A DNA stretch of 22,565 nt from positions 1 through 22,565 of the forward strand of contig JAEYEL010000127.1 in assembly GCA_023403475.1 (NCBI GenBank), read 5' to 3'. Below, one piece after another: positions 6,073-14,307 of the stretch. The position numbers were made by a program, and so were the translations under genes. The stretch's first letter is position 1. Each line of letters opens with the position of its first letter. Below the pieces are notes generated by a model that had not been told where the DNA came from, searched no databases, and saw only the letters and a list, made by a program, of their open reading frames with translations. Origin of the DNA: Actinomycetes bacterium (GTDB lineage Bacteria > Actinomycetota > Coriobacteriia > Coriobacteriales > Eggerthellaceae).

Positions 6073-7785
6073 ATGGTTCGGGTAGCTCCGATCAATTTGC
6101 AATACAACCCTCGGACGCTGTGGTTCGACCCAGGCAGGCTTGATGTGAAGAAGGGCGATTCCGTTGTGGTGCTCACTGCGCGAGGGGTCGAGTTCGGGCA
6201 CATGGCGGGAGACGTGTTCGAGGTGGAACAGGACGAGATCAAGAAGCTGAAATGCGCGCTCAAGCCCGTAAAGCGCATCGCCACCGAGAAAGACGAGGAA
6301 AAGGCGCGGGAAATGGAGCGCAAAAGCGCCGAGGCTCTTCCCGTGTTCAAGGAGATGGTCGCCGAGATAGGTGAAGAGAACATGCGCCCTATTGCGGTCG
6401 AGTACCTGCTGGAGGGCGACAAGGCGGTGTTTTTCTTCGAATCGGAAGAGCGCGTCGATTTCCGCGATTTGGTGCGCAAGCTTGCGGCTAAGCTTCACGT
6501 GCGCATCGACATGCGCCAGATAGGCGTGCGCGACGAGGCGCGTTTGGTGGGCGGATACGGCCATTGCGGGCAGGAGCTTTGCTGCAGGCGTCTTGGCGGA
6601 GGGTTCTGCCCCGTTTCCATTCGCATGGCCAAAGAGCAGGACCTCTCCCTTAACCCTCAGAAAATTTCGGGCGTATGCGGGCGACTCATGTGCTGCTTGC
6701 GCTACGAGTTCGAGGCGTACAAAGACTTCAAAAGCCGCGCGCCCAAGCAAAACGGCACCGTTCAGACACCCGACGGCCCTGCCAAGGTGGTCGAACTCGA
6801 CGTGCCCCGTGAAATAGTGTCGCTCAAGGTGGAGGGCGAGAAGGCCGTGAAGGTGCCGCTTGAAAGCATAGAGAAGCACGGCGACGCACAACGTCCGAAC
6901 TACGTGGGAGAAGAGGCTTGGGAGCAGGCGAAAGCCCAGGCCGTCATGCCCATGACGGGAGCGCAGGCGTTCTCCACGTCGCTTTTCACGCAGGGCGACA
7001 AGCTGGCGCGGGCGGGAAGCGTGCGCCACACAGGCGGCGGCAAAGGCAAGTGTGGGGAAGCCGCAGGCTCGCGCGCAGGCGGCGCTTCCGGAAAGACTTC
7101 CCGCGCTGCGGCGAAAAGCGGGTCTTCGCGTAAGCCGCGTCGCCGACGCTCGACCAAGTTGGGCGCTTCCGAAGAGGCTCAGGATGCCGCTTCGGCTCAG
7201 TCCGGCAGGCAGAAGCAGCAGGGGCAAGGGCAAGGGGCGACTAGGAAGAAGCAGGGCGTCAAGAAGGGCAAGGCGAAGAATCCTCATGCACAGACCGCTT
7301 CCCGAGGCGCGGGCGGCGCACAGGCTTCCCGAGGCGCGGCAAGCTCGCAAAACGCAGCTCGCGGTGCGGCGCAGGCTTCTCGCGGTGCAGGCGGCGCGCA
7401 GAACGCAGATCGCGGTCGGGAAGCGACCAAGCAAGGGCCGCGCCCCGGCCATAGGTCGTCTGGCCTGAGGCAGAATCAGCCTTTTCGAAACGCCGACGGG
7501 GCTCATGCGTCGTCTGCGCCAAGGCAAGGCGCATCTTTTGCGCCGTCGGGCAGTGCGGCCGGTGCGGGCAGTGCAACCGGTGCGGTCGGTGCGGCCGCCT
7601 CGGCCGCACCGACCGAGCATAGGCGCACGAAGCGGCGCAGCCATAAGGCCCAGGGCGCGTCTGCGCCTACGGCGAATTCGGGTTCGAGCGCGTCTGTGCC
7701 GGTGAGTTCCGGTTCGAGCACGGCTGCGCAGGGAGAAGACGCCGCGCGCAAGCGGCGCGGCGGGGATACGGGAGGGGTGCGATGA
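6073..7785 (+). CDS. ricT: PSP1-domain protein RicT/YaaT with a long basic low-complexity tail
   Basis: This protein has 570 residues. Residues 1-300 are a PSP1 C-terminal-domain protein like Bacillus RicT (YaaT), which with RicA and RicF forms an Fe-S-containing complex that influences RNase Y-dependent mRNA maturation. Seven cysteines in two groups (C165, C170, C171, C179 and C202, C207, C208) in GHCGQELCCRRLGGGFCP and GVCGRLMCCLRYE are the family hallmark and likely Fe-S ligands. About 260 further residues are Ala/Gly/Ser/Arg/Gln-rich with imperfect repeats of ASRGAGGAQ, presumably disordered and possibly RNA-binding. Typical RicT is about 270-300 residues, so the tail is an extension. Start ATG 6073 has AGAGAGG upstream. 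The position after holB matches Firmicutes order. The stop overlaps the pncB start (ATGA). Confidence 0.85.
   Translation: MVRVAPINLQYNPRTLWFDPGRLDVKKGDSVVVLTARGVEFGHMAGDVFEVEQDEIKKLKCALKPVKRIATEKDEEKAREMERKSAEALPVFKEMVAEIGEENMRPIAVEYLLEGDKAVFFFESEERVDFRDLVRKLAAKLHVRIDMRQIGVRDEARLVGGYGHCGQELCCRRLGGGFCPVSIRMAKEQDLSLNPQKISGVCGRLMCCLRYEFEAYKDFKSRAPKQNGTVQTPDGPAKVVELDVPREIVSLKVEGEKAVKVPLESIEKHGDAQRPNYVGEEAWEQAKAQAVMPMTGAQAFSTSLFTQGDKLARAGSVRHTGGGKGKCGEAAGSRAGGASGKTSRAAAKSGSSRKPRRRRSTKLGASEEAQDAASAQSGRQKQQGQGQGATRKKQGVKKGKAKNPHAQTASRGAGGAQASRGAASSQNAARGAAQASRGAGGAQNADRGREATKQGPRPGHRSSGLRQNQPFRNADGAHASSAPRQGASFAPSGSAAGAGSATGAVGAAASAAPTEHRRTKRRSHKAQGASAPTANSGSSASVPVSSGSSTAAQGEDAARKRRGGDTGGVR
7583..7615. 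repeat. Perfect 15-bp inverted repeat within the ricT tail
   Basis: CGGTCGGTGCGGCCG (7583-7597) is followed after a three-base loop (CCT) by its exact reverse complement at 7601-7615. The stem is almost all G-C. It lies in the low-complexity coding tail about 170 bases before the pncB start, and no T-run follows. Confidence 0.85.
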
Positions 7786-9248
7786 ACCTTTGCGGCGCAG
7801 GATACGAGCTGCTTACCGACTTGTACCAGATCACCATGGCGCAAGGATACTGGGAGGCGGGCAAGGCCGATGACGAGGCGTGCTTCCATATGTACTTCCG
7901 CGACTACCCTTTCAAGGGGGGGTACGCGGTTGCCTGCGGCATGGCGCAGCTTGCCGAAATGGTGGACGGATTCGCTTTTTCCGAAGATGATTGCGCCTAC
8001 TTGGCCTCTTTGCCTGCGCCTGGCGGCGGCTCGCTGTTCGAAGAGGACTTTCTGGATTACTTGGCGAACGATTTCAGGCTGACGTGCAACATCGATGCGG
8101 TGGTCGAGGGAACCGTCGTGTTTCCCCATGAGCCTTTGGTTCGGGTGACAGGTCCCATCATGCAGTGCCAGCTGCTGGAAACGGCTCTGCTCAACTGCGT
8201 GAATTTCCAAACGCTTATAGCCACCAAGGCAGCTCGCGTGTGCTTGGCGGCAGGCGCTCCCGTGGCGGAGTTCGGGCTGCGGCGCGCACAAGGCGCGGGC
8301 GGCGGCGTGTGGGCGAGCCGCGCTGCGGTGGTGGGCGGTTGCGCTTCGACCTCAAACGTGCTGGCAGGCAAGCTGTACAACCTGCCCGTTTCGGGAACGC
8401 ATGCGCATTCGTGGGTCATGTCGTTTCCCGACGAGCTGACCGCTTTTCGCGAATACGCCCGCATCATGCCGAAGAACTGCGTGCTTCTGGTCGATACGTA
8501 CGATGTGGAGCAAGGCGTGCGCAACGCCATAACGGTGGGTTTGGAAATGCGCGAGCGCGGCGAGCGCTTGGCCGGCATCCGCATCGATTCGGGTGATTTG
8601 GCCTGGTTGGCGAAGATGGCGCGGCGCATGCTCGACGAGGCGGGGCTTGCTGATTGCGGCATCGTGCTCTCGAACGATTTGGACGAACATACCATCCAGT
8701 CGATTCGCGACGAAGGTGCCCAGGTGATGTCGTGGGGGGTGGGCACGAAGTTGGCCTGCGCATACGACCAGCCTACGCTTGGCGGCGTGTACAAGCTTTC
8801 CGCCACGCGCGCAGCGGGCGCGGCGCAATGGCACGACTGCCTGAAAATTTCCGAATCGGCCGCGAAGCTCACGGTGCCGGGCGTGCTCGACGTGCGTCGC
8901 TACTACCATGCCGACGGTCGCATTGCGGGCGATATGGTGTTCGACGTGAACGCGGGCGTGCGTGAAGGCGAGGTCATCGTGGACCCTTGCGATGATTTGC
9001 GCCAGAAACGCCTTGCGGGGAAGCGCTTCGAAACCTTGCTGCATCCGTTGGCTCGCGAGGGCAAGGTGGTGCTCGGCGCTTCCGGACGCGACGCGCTGGC
9101 TGCGCGCGAGAGGGCACGCGCGGGTTTGGGGGCGCTTGACGAAAGCCAGAAGCGCATGCTGAACCCGCATTCCTACCCAGTGGGCCTTGAACGCGGGCTT
9201 TCCGAGCACAGGCGCGATCTGGTGGTGCGTCTGCGAGGGTTGGCGTAA
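7782..9248 (+). CDS. pncB: Nicotinate phosphoribosyltransferase
   Basis: This 488-residue enzyme makes nicotinate mononucleotide from nicotinate and PRPP with ATP, the entry step of NAD salvage. Near the N-terminus YELLTDLYQITMAQGY is a strong family signature. It is followed by FPHEPLVRVTGP, EFGLRRAQG (164-171), TSNVLAGKLYNLPVSGTHAHSW (190-211), where a conserved His in GTHAH is the phosphorylated residue in the family, and LLVDTYDVEQG. Later come IRIDSGDL and the YKLS segment. The start ATG overlaps the ricT stop by four bases, implying translational coupling. Length is normal for the bacterial long form. Confidence 0.93.
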   Translation: MNLCGAGYELLTDLYQITMAQGYWEAGKADDEACFHMYFRDYPFKGGYAVACGMAQLAEMVDGFAFSEDDCAYLASLPAPGGGSLFEEDFLDYLANDFRLTCNIDAVVEGTVVFPHEPLVRVTGPIMQCQLLETALLNCVNFQTLIATKAARVCLAAGAPVAEFGLRRAQGAGGGVWASRAAVVGGCASTSNVLAGKLYNLPVSGTHAHSWVMSFPDELTAFREYARIMPKNCVLLVDTYDVEQGVRNAITVGLEMRERGERLAGIRIDSGDLAWLAKMARRMLDEAGLADCGIVLSNDLDEHTIQSIRDEGAQVMSWGVGTKLACAYDQPTLGGVYKLSATRAAGAAQWHDCLKISESAAKLTVPGVLDVRRYYHADGRIAGDMVFDVNAGVREGEVIVDPCDDLRQKRLAGKRFETLLHPLAREGKVVLGASGRDALAARERARAGLGALDESQKRMLNPHSYPVGLERGLSEHRRDLVVRLRGLA

Positions 9249-9306
9249 GCGCGCTTTGTTACGATTTTCTAGCTTCTGCCTCGAAGAGCATCGATGCAAA
9301 AGACGG

Positions 9307-9334
9307 TTGTGGGATGATGTATGCAAGGTATATA
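9307..9334 (+). promoter_or_regulatory. Putative promoter for the degV pair
   Basis: TTGTGG (9307-9312) and TATATA (9329-9334) are 16 bases apart in the 115-base spacer after pncB. The -35 is weak, the -10 moderate. This would place the two DegV genes and the following dehydrogenase-like gene in their own transcript. Confidence 0.35.
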
Positions 9335-9363
9335 GCGCAGGCGGACACGATGGAAAGGATGAC

Positions 9364-10266
9364 ATGATAAGGATAATCACCGATTCGGTTGCCTCGATTC
9401 CCGCCGATGTGGCGCATAAGGCCGGCATCGAGGTGATCTCTCTCTACGTGAACAGGGATGGCACGGAATATATCGACGCAACCATGGACCTCGATGCGTT
9501 CTATGCCGACATATACGACATGGTGGACAACATTCCCACGTCGAGCCAGCCTTCCCAGCACGCTTTCGAGCTACTCTTCGAAGACGCCGCACGCGAAGGC
9601 GACGAGGTACTGGGAATCTTTATCTCAACGGGGCTTTCGGGAACCTATGACGGCGCCGTGCGTGCGGCGCGGGCGGTGAAGTCGCGCAACTTGGGGTTTT
9701 CCTGCACGCTCATCGATTCCGCTTCGTGCGGATACGACGAGGCGAACCCCGTCCTCGATGCGGCGCAGGCGCGCAACGAGGGCAAGAACATGAAGGCCTG
9801 CGTGCATGCGGCTCTTTCCGGCATCAAGGCCTCGCGCTTTCTGTTCACGCCCGAAACGCTTACGTTTTTGCAGAAGGGGGGGCGCATAGGGGGCGCGGCC
9901 GCGCTGGTGGGAAACCTCATTCAGCTTGCTCCCGTGCTCACGGTGCGCGACGGTTGCGCCACGACGTTCGCGAAGGTGCGCACTCGTAAAAAGGCGCTCG
10001 ACAAGATTTTTCGAGCATTCGAGGCCGATGTGCGGGAACACGGGCTCAAGCGGGCCGTGGTGCACTATATTGGAGACAAAACCCCGGCGGTGGCATGGGC
10101 GCACGATACAGTGGAGCCCTATTTGGGAAGATCGGTGGACGTGCTTCCGGTAAGCCCCGTCATCGGTCTGCACGTAGGGCCTGCGGTGGGCATCGCCTAC
10201 GAGTGCATGCATGCCGTTACCGATAAGCTGACCGAACCGGTGCGTGCACGCACCTGTGTGATATAA
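9364..10266 (+). CDS. DegV family fatty acid-binding protein (first copy)
   Basis: This 300-residue protein belongs to the DegV family. Members bind a fatty acid and, in Firmicutes as FakB, present it to the kinase FakA. The opening IRIITDSVASIP matches the family start; TSSQPS (residues 59-64) and ISTGLSGTYDGA (87-98) form the carboxylate-binding region; LQKGGRIGG and GPAVGIAY near the end are also conserved. Start ATG 9364 follows GGAAAGGA at five bases. No FakA kinase is visible in the window, so the partner must be elsewhere. A second DegV gene follows after 13 bases. Confidence 0.88.
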   Translation: MIRIITDSVASIPADVAHKAGIEVISLYVNRDGTEYIDATMDLDAFYADIYDMVDNIPTSSQPSQHAFELLFEDAAREGDEVLGIFISTGLSGTYDGAVRAARAVKSRNLGFSCTLIDSASCGYDEANPVLDAAQARNEGKNMKACVHAALSGIKASRFLFTPETLTFLQKGGRIGGAAALVGNLIQLAPVLTVRDGCATTFAKVRTRKKALDKIFRAFEADVREHGLKRAVVHYIGDKTPAVAWAHDTVEPYLGRSVDVLPVSPVIGLHVGPAVGIAYECMHAVTDKLTEPVRARTCVI

Positions 10267-10279
10267 GGGAAGGACGCGA

Positions 10280-11206
10280 ATGCGGAAGTGCAACCTCATT
10301 ATCGACTCGTGCTGCGATCTGCCGCGTGAGGTGGTGGACAGGGCCGAAGTCGAGCTTTTGGAATTCCCCTATCTTACGAGCGACGGCGAGCGTTTGGACG
10401 ATCTGTACGTCACCTCGTCTGCCCATGATTTTTACGAGGCAATGCGCAACGGGGAAAAGCCCTCTACGGCGCAGATCGCCGTCACCGCATTCCACGAGGC
10501 TTTCACGCGCGCTATCGAAAGCGGCGTCCCGACCGTGTACTTAAGCTTCACGAGCGGACTTTCGGGCAGCTTCAACACGGCGACGCTCGTGCGCGATCAG
10601 CTGCTGGCCGAGCACCCAGAAGCCGAGCTGTACGTGGTGGACACCTTGCAGGCGTCCATTGCCGAGGGTCTTTTGGTGTACGAGGCCATTCGCCAGCGTG
10701 ACAAAGGGCTTTCGGCACGCGAGCTGGCAGCGTGGGTGCAGGAAGCCCGCTACTTCGTGTATTCCCAGTTCATGGTCGATGATCTGGATTCGCTGTGCCG
10801 AGGCGGCCGCATTCCCGGTTCGGTGGCCTATGCCGGCGCGAAGCTCGATGTGAAGCCGATGCTCGGCATTACGACCGATGGTAAGCTTACGTTTGCCGGC
10901 GTTGCCCGCGGACGCAAAAAGGGCATAAAGCAGCTCGCGGAGTATTACCGAAAGCATGTGGCGAAAGAGGGGTCGGATAACTGCGTGGTCATTGCAAATG
11001 CCGACTGCCCGAAGGATGCTGACAGGCTCAAAGAGGCGCTTGCCAAGGTTGACGAGGGCGTTTTGTTTCTGGAAAGCAGCATCGGCCCGGTCATTGGCAG
11101 CCATGTGGGGCCCGATATGCTGGCAATAGTGTTTTGGGGCGACGATCGCAGAGAAGACCTGACGGTAGCCGACCGCATTGCTCGCAAGGTGAAGAAGGGG
11201 GAATAG
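10280..11206 (+). CDS. DegV family fatty acid-binding protein (second copy)
   Basis: This 308-residue DegV homologue opens with NLIIDSCCDLP and contains PSTAQIAVTAF (residues 61-71), the FTSGLSGSFN ligand loop, LCRGGRIPG and the terminal SHVGPDMLAIVFWG. It is clearly diverged from its neighbour, so the pair is an old duplication and may have different fatty-acid preferences, as FakB1 and FakB2 do in Staphylococcus. The start ATG 10280 is 13 bases after the upstream stop with GGAAGGA as ribosome site, so the genes are almost certainly co-transcribed. It ends two bases before the next start. Confidence 0.88.
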   Translation: MRKCNLIIDSCCDLPREVVDRAEVELLEFPYLTSDGERLDDLYVTSSAHDFYEAMRNGEKPSTAQIAVTAFHEAFTRAIESGVPTVYLSFTSGLSGSFNTATLVRDQLLAEHPEAELYVVDTLQASIAEGLLVYEAIRQRDKGLSARELAAWVQEARYFVYSQFMVDDLDSLCRGGRIPGSVAYAGAKLDVKPMLGITTDGKLTFAGVARGRKKGIKQLAEYYRKHVAKEGSDNCVVIANADCPKDADRLKEALAKVDEGVLFLESSIGPVIGSHVGPDMLAIVFWGDDRREDLTVADRIARKVKKGE

Positions 11207-11208
11207 CG

Positions 11209-12150
11209 ATGAAGTATGTGTATGCCGGTCATGAAGGGTTTCACGAGGCCGTTTCCCCCCGACTTGCCCAAGCGGGCGCAAAGCGCGTGGATCATGTCGC
11301 CGAGGCCGATACGGTGCTCACGTTCTGCACGTCGCAAACGGCGCTCGAAGACGCTTACTTCGACGAGGACGGTTTCGTGCAGGCCGCTAGGCCGGAAACG
11401 GTGCTCATCGATCTGAGCGCGTCGACTCCCGGCTTCGCGCGCGAGCTGAACGCCGTTGCGGTGGTAAGTGATTTGGCATTTGTGGAAGCCCCGCTGCTCG
11501 TCGACGACATAACGCTTCCCCGGGCGTTTTCGCAGCGGGATAACCTGCGGTGCTTTGTCGCTGGGCAAAACGACGATATCGCCCGAGCGGAGAAGCTTCT
11601 TTCCGCGCTCGTGCGCGATGTGCATAAAACGGGCGGTTCGGGTTCTGCCCAGTTGGCGCGCGCGGCCTATTCGCTCCAGACGGCGGCTCAGGTGGTGGCC
11701 GCCATCGAGGCCGATGCGCTGTATAGGGCGGCATGGGAATCCATTGTGGAGCCGGGATCGTCGATGGAGCGCGTCGGTGCCACGTGCACGCAGGCCGATC
11801 GCGTGCTTGCCGCCATCAACGCCGGCTCCTTCGACGGCACGTTCACCGTCGAGATGTTCATGGCCGAGCTTTCCGCCGCGCTTACGGCCGCCGATGATGC
11901 CGACCTCATTCTTCCGCAGGCGGAAGCCGCTATGCACCTGCTGGAACTTTTGGCCGTTGTTGGCGGGTCCGACAAGGCGCCCTCGGCGCTTTCCCTTGTG
12001 TACGGCGACGAGAAGCTCTGCGCCGAAAACGGCCTTGACTGGACTCGCGCCGAGCATGCCTTCGCAAGCGAGGAAGACGACTGCGGCTGCGGCGAAGATT
12101 GCGGCTGCGACCACATGGATTACCGCGGTTTCGACTATTCTGCGAACTAG
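11209..12150 (+). CDS. Degenerate 3-hydroxyisobutyrate-dehydrogenase-like protein with Cys-rich tail
   Basis: This 313-residue protein aligns by pattern with beta-hydroxyacid dehydrogenases: 'TVLIDLSASTPGFARELNAVAVVSDLAFVEAPLL' mimics the family's substrate-binding segment, and GGSGSAQLARAAYSLQTAAQVVAAIEADAL the catalytic helix. However, the N-terminus (MKYVYAGHEGFHEAV) lacks an intact GxGxxG, the usual catalytic Lys position is occupied by Leu, and the following Asn is absent. It is therefore probably not a normal dehydrogenase. The C-terminus carries DDCGCGEDCGCDH, a dense four-Cys cluster plus acidic residues that could bind a metal. It starts two bases after the second DegV gene with AAGGGGGAA as ribosome site, so it belongs to that operon. 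The function is unknown. Confidence 0.65.
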   Translation: MKYVYAGHEGFHEAVSPRLAQAGAKRVDHVAEADTVLTFCTSQTALEDAYFDEDGFVQAARPETVLIDLSASTPGFARELNAVAVVSDLAFVEAPLLVDDITLPRAFSQRDNLRCFVAGQNDDIARAEKLLSALVRDVHKTGGSGSAQLARAAYSLQTAAQVVAAIEADALYRAAWESIVEPGSSMERVGATCTQADRVLAAINAGSFDGTFTVEMFMAELSAALTAADDADLILPQAEAAMHLLELLAVVGGSDKAPSALSLVYGDEKLCAENGLDWTRAEHAFASEEDDCGCGEDCGCDHMDYRGFDYSAN

Positions 12151-12199
12151 GGTTTCATTTTGAGACTAGGGTTCCGCCGTTCTTTTGGGCGGCTTGCAT

Positions 12200-12253
12200 G
12201 CTGCGAGACGCAAAAGCGCTGCGAGACGCAAAAGTGCTGCGGGGCGCGAGGGC
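12200..12253. repeat. Three 18-bp tandem repeats
   Basis: GCTGCGAGACGCAAAAG plus one base occurs at 12200-12217 and 12218-12235 with only the last base differing. A degenerate third unit is at 12236-12253. They fill the spacer before the radical SAM gene. Confidence 0.7.
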
Positions 12254-12296
12254 GTTCTTCGCCGACTTGCTTGCAACCTACGATTAAGGGGCTTCG

Positions 12297-13256
12297 TTGA
12301 ACCATCTTCCTATATCGTGTGTGCTGTGTCCGCGGGCGTGCGGCGCCAACCGGGCGGCAGGGGAGCGGGGGGTATGCGGCGCGGACGATTCGCTCGTGGT
12401 GGCTCGCGCCGCCCTGCACGCGTGGGAAGAGCCGCCTATCAGCGGGAATGCGGGAAGCGGTACGGTGTTTTTCGCGAACTGCCCGCTGCGCTGCGTCTAC
12501 TGCCAGAATGCGGTTATCGCGCAGGGGCGAGCAGGGCGGGCGGTTTCTGTGGAACGGCTTGCCGGAATATGCCTCGAGCTGGCGGCTCAAGGGGCGCTCA
12601 ACGTGAACTTCGTCACGCCGACGCATTACGCGCCGCAGGTGCGCGCTTCCGTCGCGCTCGCTCGTGAGCGGGGGTTTTCGCTTCCCGTGGTATGGAACAC
12701 GGGCGGTTATGAAACGGTGCGGGCCGTGCGCGAGAACGCAGGCACGGTCGATGTTTATCTGACCGACTTCAAGTATGCCGATTCCCGTTTAGCCCGTCGC
12801 TACTCGCAAGCGCCCGACTACTTCGAAGTGGCGCTTGCGGCGCTCGATGCCATGGTGGAGACGGTGGGCGAGCCGCGCTTCGATGCGGTGGGCGGTGCGC
12901 CGCGCATGACGTGCGGGGTCATCGTACGCCACCTCATGCTGCCCGGATGCCTGGATGATTCGAAAGCCGTGGTGCGCCTTGTGCATGAGCGTTATGGCGA
13001 ACGTGTGCTGCTCTCGCTTATGAACCAGTATACGCCCGTGCTTGCGGCTGCCGCCCGTAGCGCGACCGACGATGTTGCCGCGTGGGCGCATGGCGTGCTT
13101 GCGCGGTACCCTGAGCTGGCGCAGCGCGTGACGCGCGAAGACTACGAAGAGCTGCTCGACTACGCCGACGGTCTAGGCGTGCAGGACTACTTTTGGCAGG
13201 AAGGCGGCGCTGCCGAAGAAAGCTTCATTCCCCCGTTCGACCTTACGGGTTTGTGA
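12297..13256 (+). CDS. PflX-like radical SAM protein (COG1313)
   Basis: This 319-residue protein begins at TTG 12297, chosen for AAGGGGC just upstream and because the N-terminal Cys motif starts immediately. The N-terminus has a four-Cys set, C8, C11, C15 and C27 (CVLCPRACGANRAAGERGVC), characteristic of the PflX-like group related to pyruvate formate-lyase-activating enzymes. The radical SAM cluster CxxxCxxC is C62, C66, C69 in NCPLRCVYCQN. Further family features are NFVTPTHYAPQV, NTGGYE and VYLTDFKYAD. It should bind a [4Fe-4S] cluster and generate a 5'-deoxyadenosyl radical; the natural substrate of this subfamily is not established. No glycyl-radical enzyme lies nearby, so activation of one is unproven. 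Confidence 0.85.
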   Translation: MNHLPISCVLCPRACGANRAAGERGVCGADDSLVVARAALHAWEEPPISGNAGSGTVFFANCPLRCVYCQNAVIAQGRAGRAVSVERLAGICLELAAQGALNVNFVTPTHYAPQVRASVALARERGFSLPVVWNTGGYETVRAVRENAGTVDVYLTDFKYADSRLARRYSQAPDYFEVALAALDAMVETVGEPRFDAVGGAPRMTCGVIVRHLMLPGCLDDSKAVVRLVHERYGERVLLSLMNQYTPVLAAAARSATDDVAAWAHGVLARYPELAQRVTREDYEELLDYADGLGVQDYFWQEGGAAEESFIPPFDLTGL

Positions 13257-13262
13257 TAAAAT
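13254..13262 (+). promoter_or_regulatory. Extended -10 promoter element upstream of the ABC importer
   Basis: TGATAAAAT combines a TGn extension with TAAAAT (13257-13262; five of six to consensus). It overlaps the stop codon of the radical SAM gene and lies 62 bases before the lipoprotein start. TTCGAC (13236-13241) is a poor -35 at 15 bases. Confidence 0.4.
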
Positions 13263-13323
13263 TACTCTCATATATCGACTAGATGGGTTTCGCCACCGAC
13301 GATGAAGAGGATGGGAAAGCGCC

Positions 13324-14292
13324 ATGGAAAACGAAATGCAGACGCAAAGACGGCGGACGCAAGGTAACCGGAAAGAAGGCGGCAGCGGGAACCTGTTGGC
13401 AGACGGCGCGCGAGTTAGCAGCGCGCGGGCACATTGCCGGCGCAGGTTGCTCGGTGCTTTTGCTTTTGCATGCGTTGCGGTGCTGGCGCTCGGCGCGCTT
13501 GCAAGCTGCTCGTCGTCGGGTGCGGGGCAGGGCGGCCAAGGGGCGCTCGATGCCGCTTCGGGGGAGAAAAAGACGCTGCGCGTGGCTATCGAGTTGGCAT
13601 ACCCACCCTTCGAGACGAAGGACGACGCAGGCAACCCCAGCGGGCTTTCCGTCGATTTCATGCGCGATTTCGGGGAGGCCTACGGCTACGACGTGCAGAT
13701 AGAGAACACGGCGTGGGACGGGCTTATCCCTTCGCTGCAGACCGGCAAAGCCGATTGCGTCATCAGCTCCATGACCATCACCGAGGAGCGCAAGCAGTCG
13801 GTCGACTTCAGCGAGCCGTACGCCATGGCCCAGTTGGCTATTCTGGCGAATGCGGGTTCGGGCGTGGCTTCCATCGACGACCTGAACCAAGCTGGCAAGA
13901 AGGTGGCTGTGAAAACCGGATCGACAGGTGACGTGTATGCCACGAAGAACCTGACCAACGCGGAAATCGTGCGTTTGGCCGACGAGAGCGCCTGCGTGAC
14001 GGAAGTGGTGCAGGGCAAAGCCGACGGCTTTTTGTACGACCAGCTGACCATCTATCGCAACCATGCGGCCAACCCTGAGACCACCCATGCCGTCTACATT
14101 CCGTTCCAAGACGCCGAATCATGGGGCATTGCGGTCGCGAAGGGCAACGACGAGCTTTTAGGCCAGCTGAACGAGTTCATAGCGCGGTCGAAGGAAAACG
14201 GCGAGTTCGACCGCTTGACCGAGAAATATCTGTCCCAGGAAAAGGAAGCGTTCGATGAATATGGCTTCAAGTGGTTCTTCGATTTCGAGTAA
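13324..14292 (+). CDS. Amino acid ABC transporter substrate-binding lipoprotein
   Basis: This 322-residue extracellular solute-binding protein of family 3 is the receptor of a polar amino acid importer. After an unusually long, Arg-rich N-terminus come a hydrophobic segment (about 42-60) and a lipobox L59-A60-S61-C62, so the mature protein would be lipid-anchored at C62. The ligand domain starts KTLRVAIELAYPPFE and includes DFMRDFGEAYGYDVQIENTAWDGLIPSLQTGKADCVISSMTITEERKQSVDFSEPY, very typical of the family. Permease and ATPase genes follow directly. The start at ATG 13324 lacks a strong ribosome site, and a shorter N-terminus is possible. Specificity cannot be read from sequence. Confidence 0.88.
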   Translation: MENEMQTQRRRTQGNRKEGGSGNLLADGARVSSARAHCRRRLLGAFAFACVAVLALGALASCSSSGAGQGGQGALDAASGEKKTLRVAIELAYPPFETKDDAGNPSGLSVDFMRDFGEAYGYDVQIENTAWDGLIPSLQTGKADCVISSMTITEERKQSVDFSEPYAMAQLAILANAGSGVASIDDLNQAGKKVAVKTGSTGDVYATKNLTNAEIVRLADESACVTEVVQGKADGFLYDQLTIYRNHAANPETTHAVYIPFQDAESWGIAVAKGNDELLGQLNEFIARSKENGEFDRLTEKYLSQEKEAFDEYGFKWFFDFE

Positions 14293-14307
14293 GGTGCGAA
14301 CTGCGAG

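Noticed and set aside
5791..7644. Long minus-strand open frame opposite holB and ricT
   Set aside because: It has the Arg/Leu/Pro-rich composition typical of an antisense frame and lies opposite confidently identified genes.
12174..12192. CCGCC/GGCGG stem after the dehydrogenase-like gene as a terminator
   Set aside because: The stem is only five pairs with a nine-base loop and no T-run follows.
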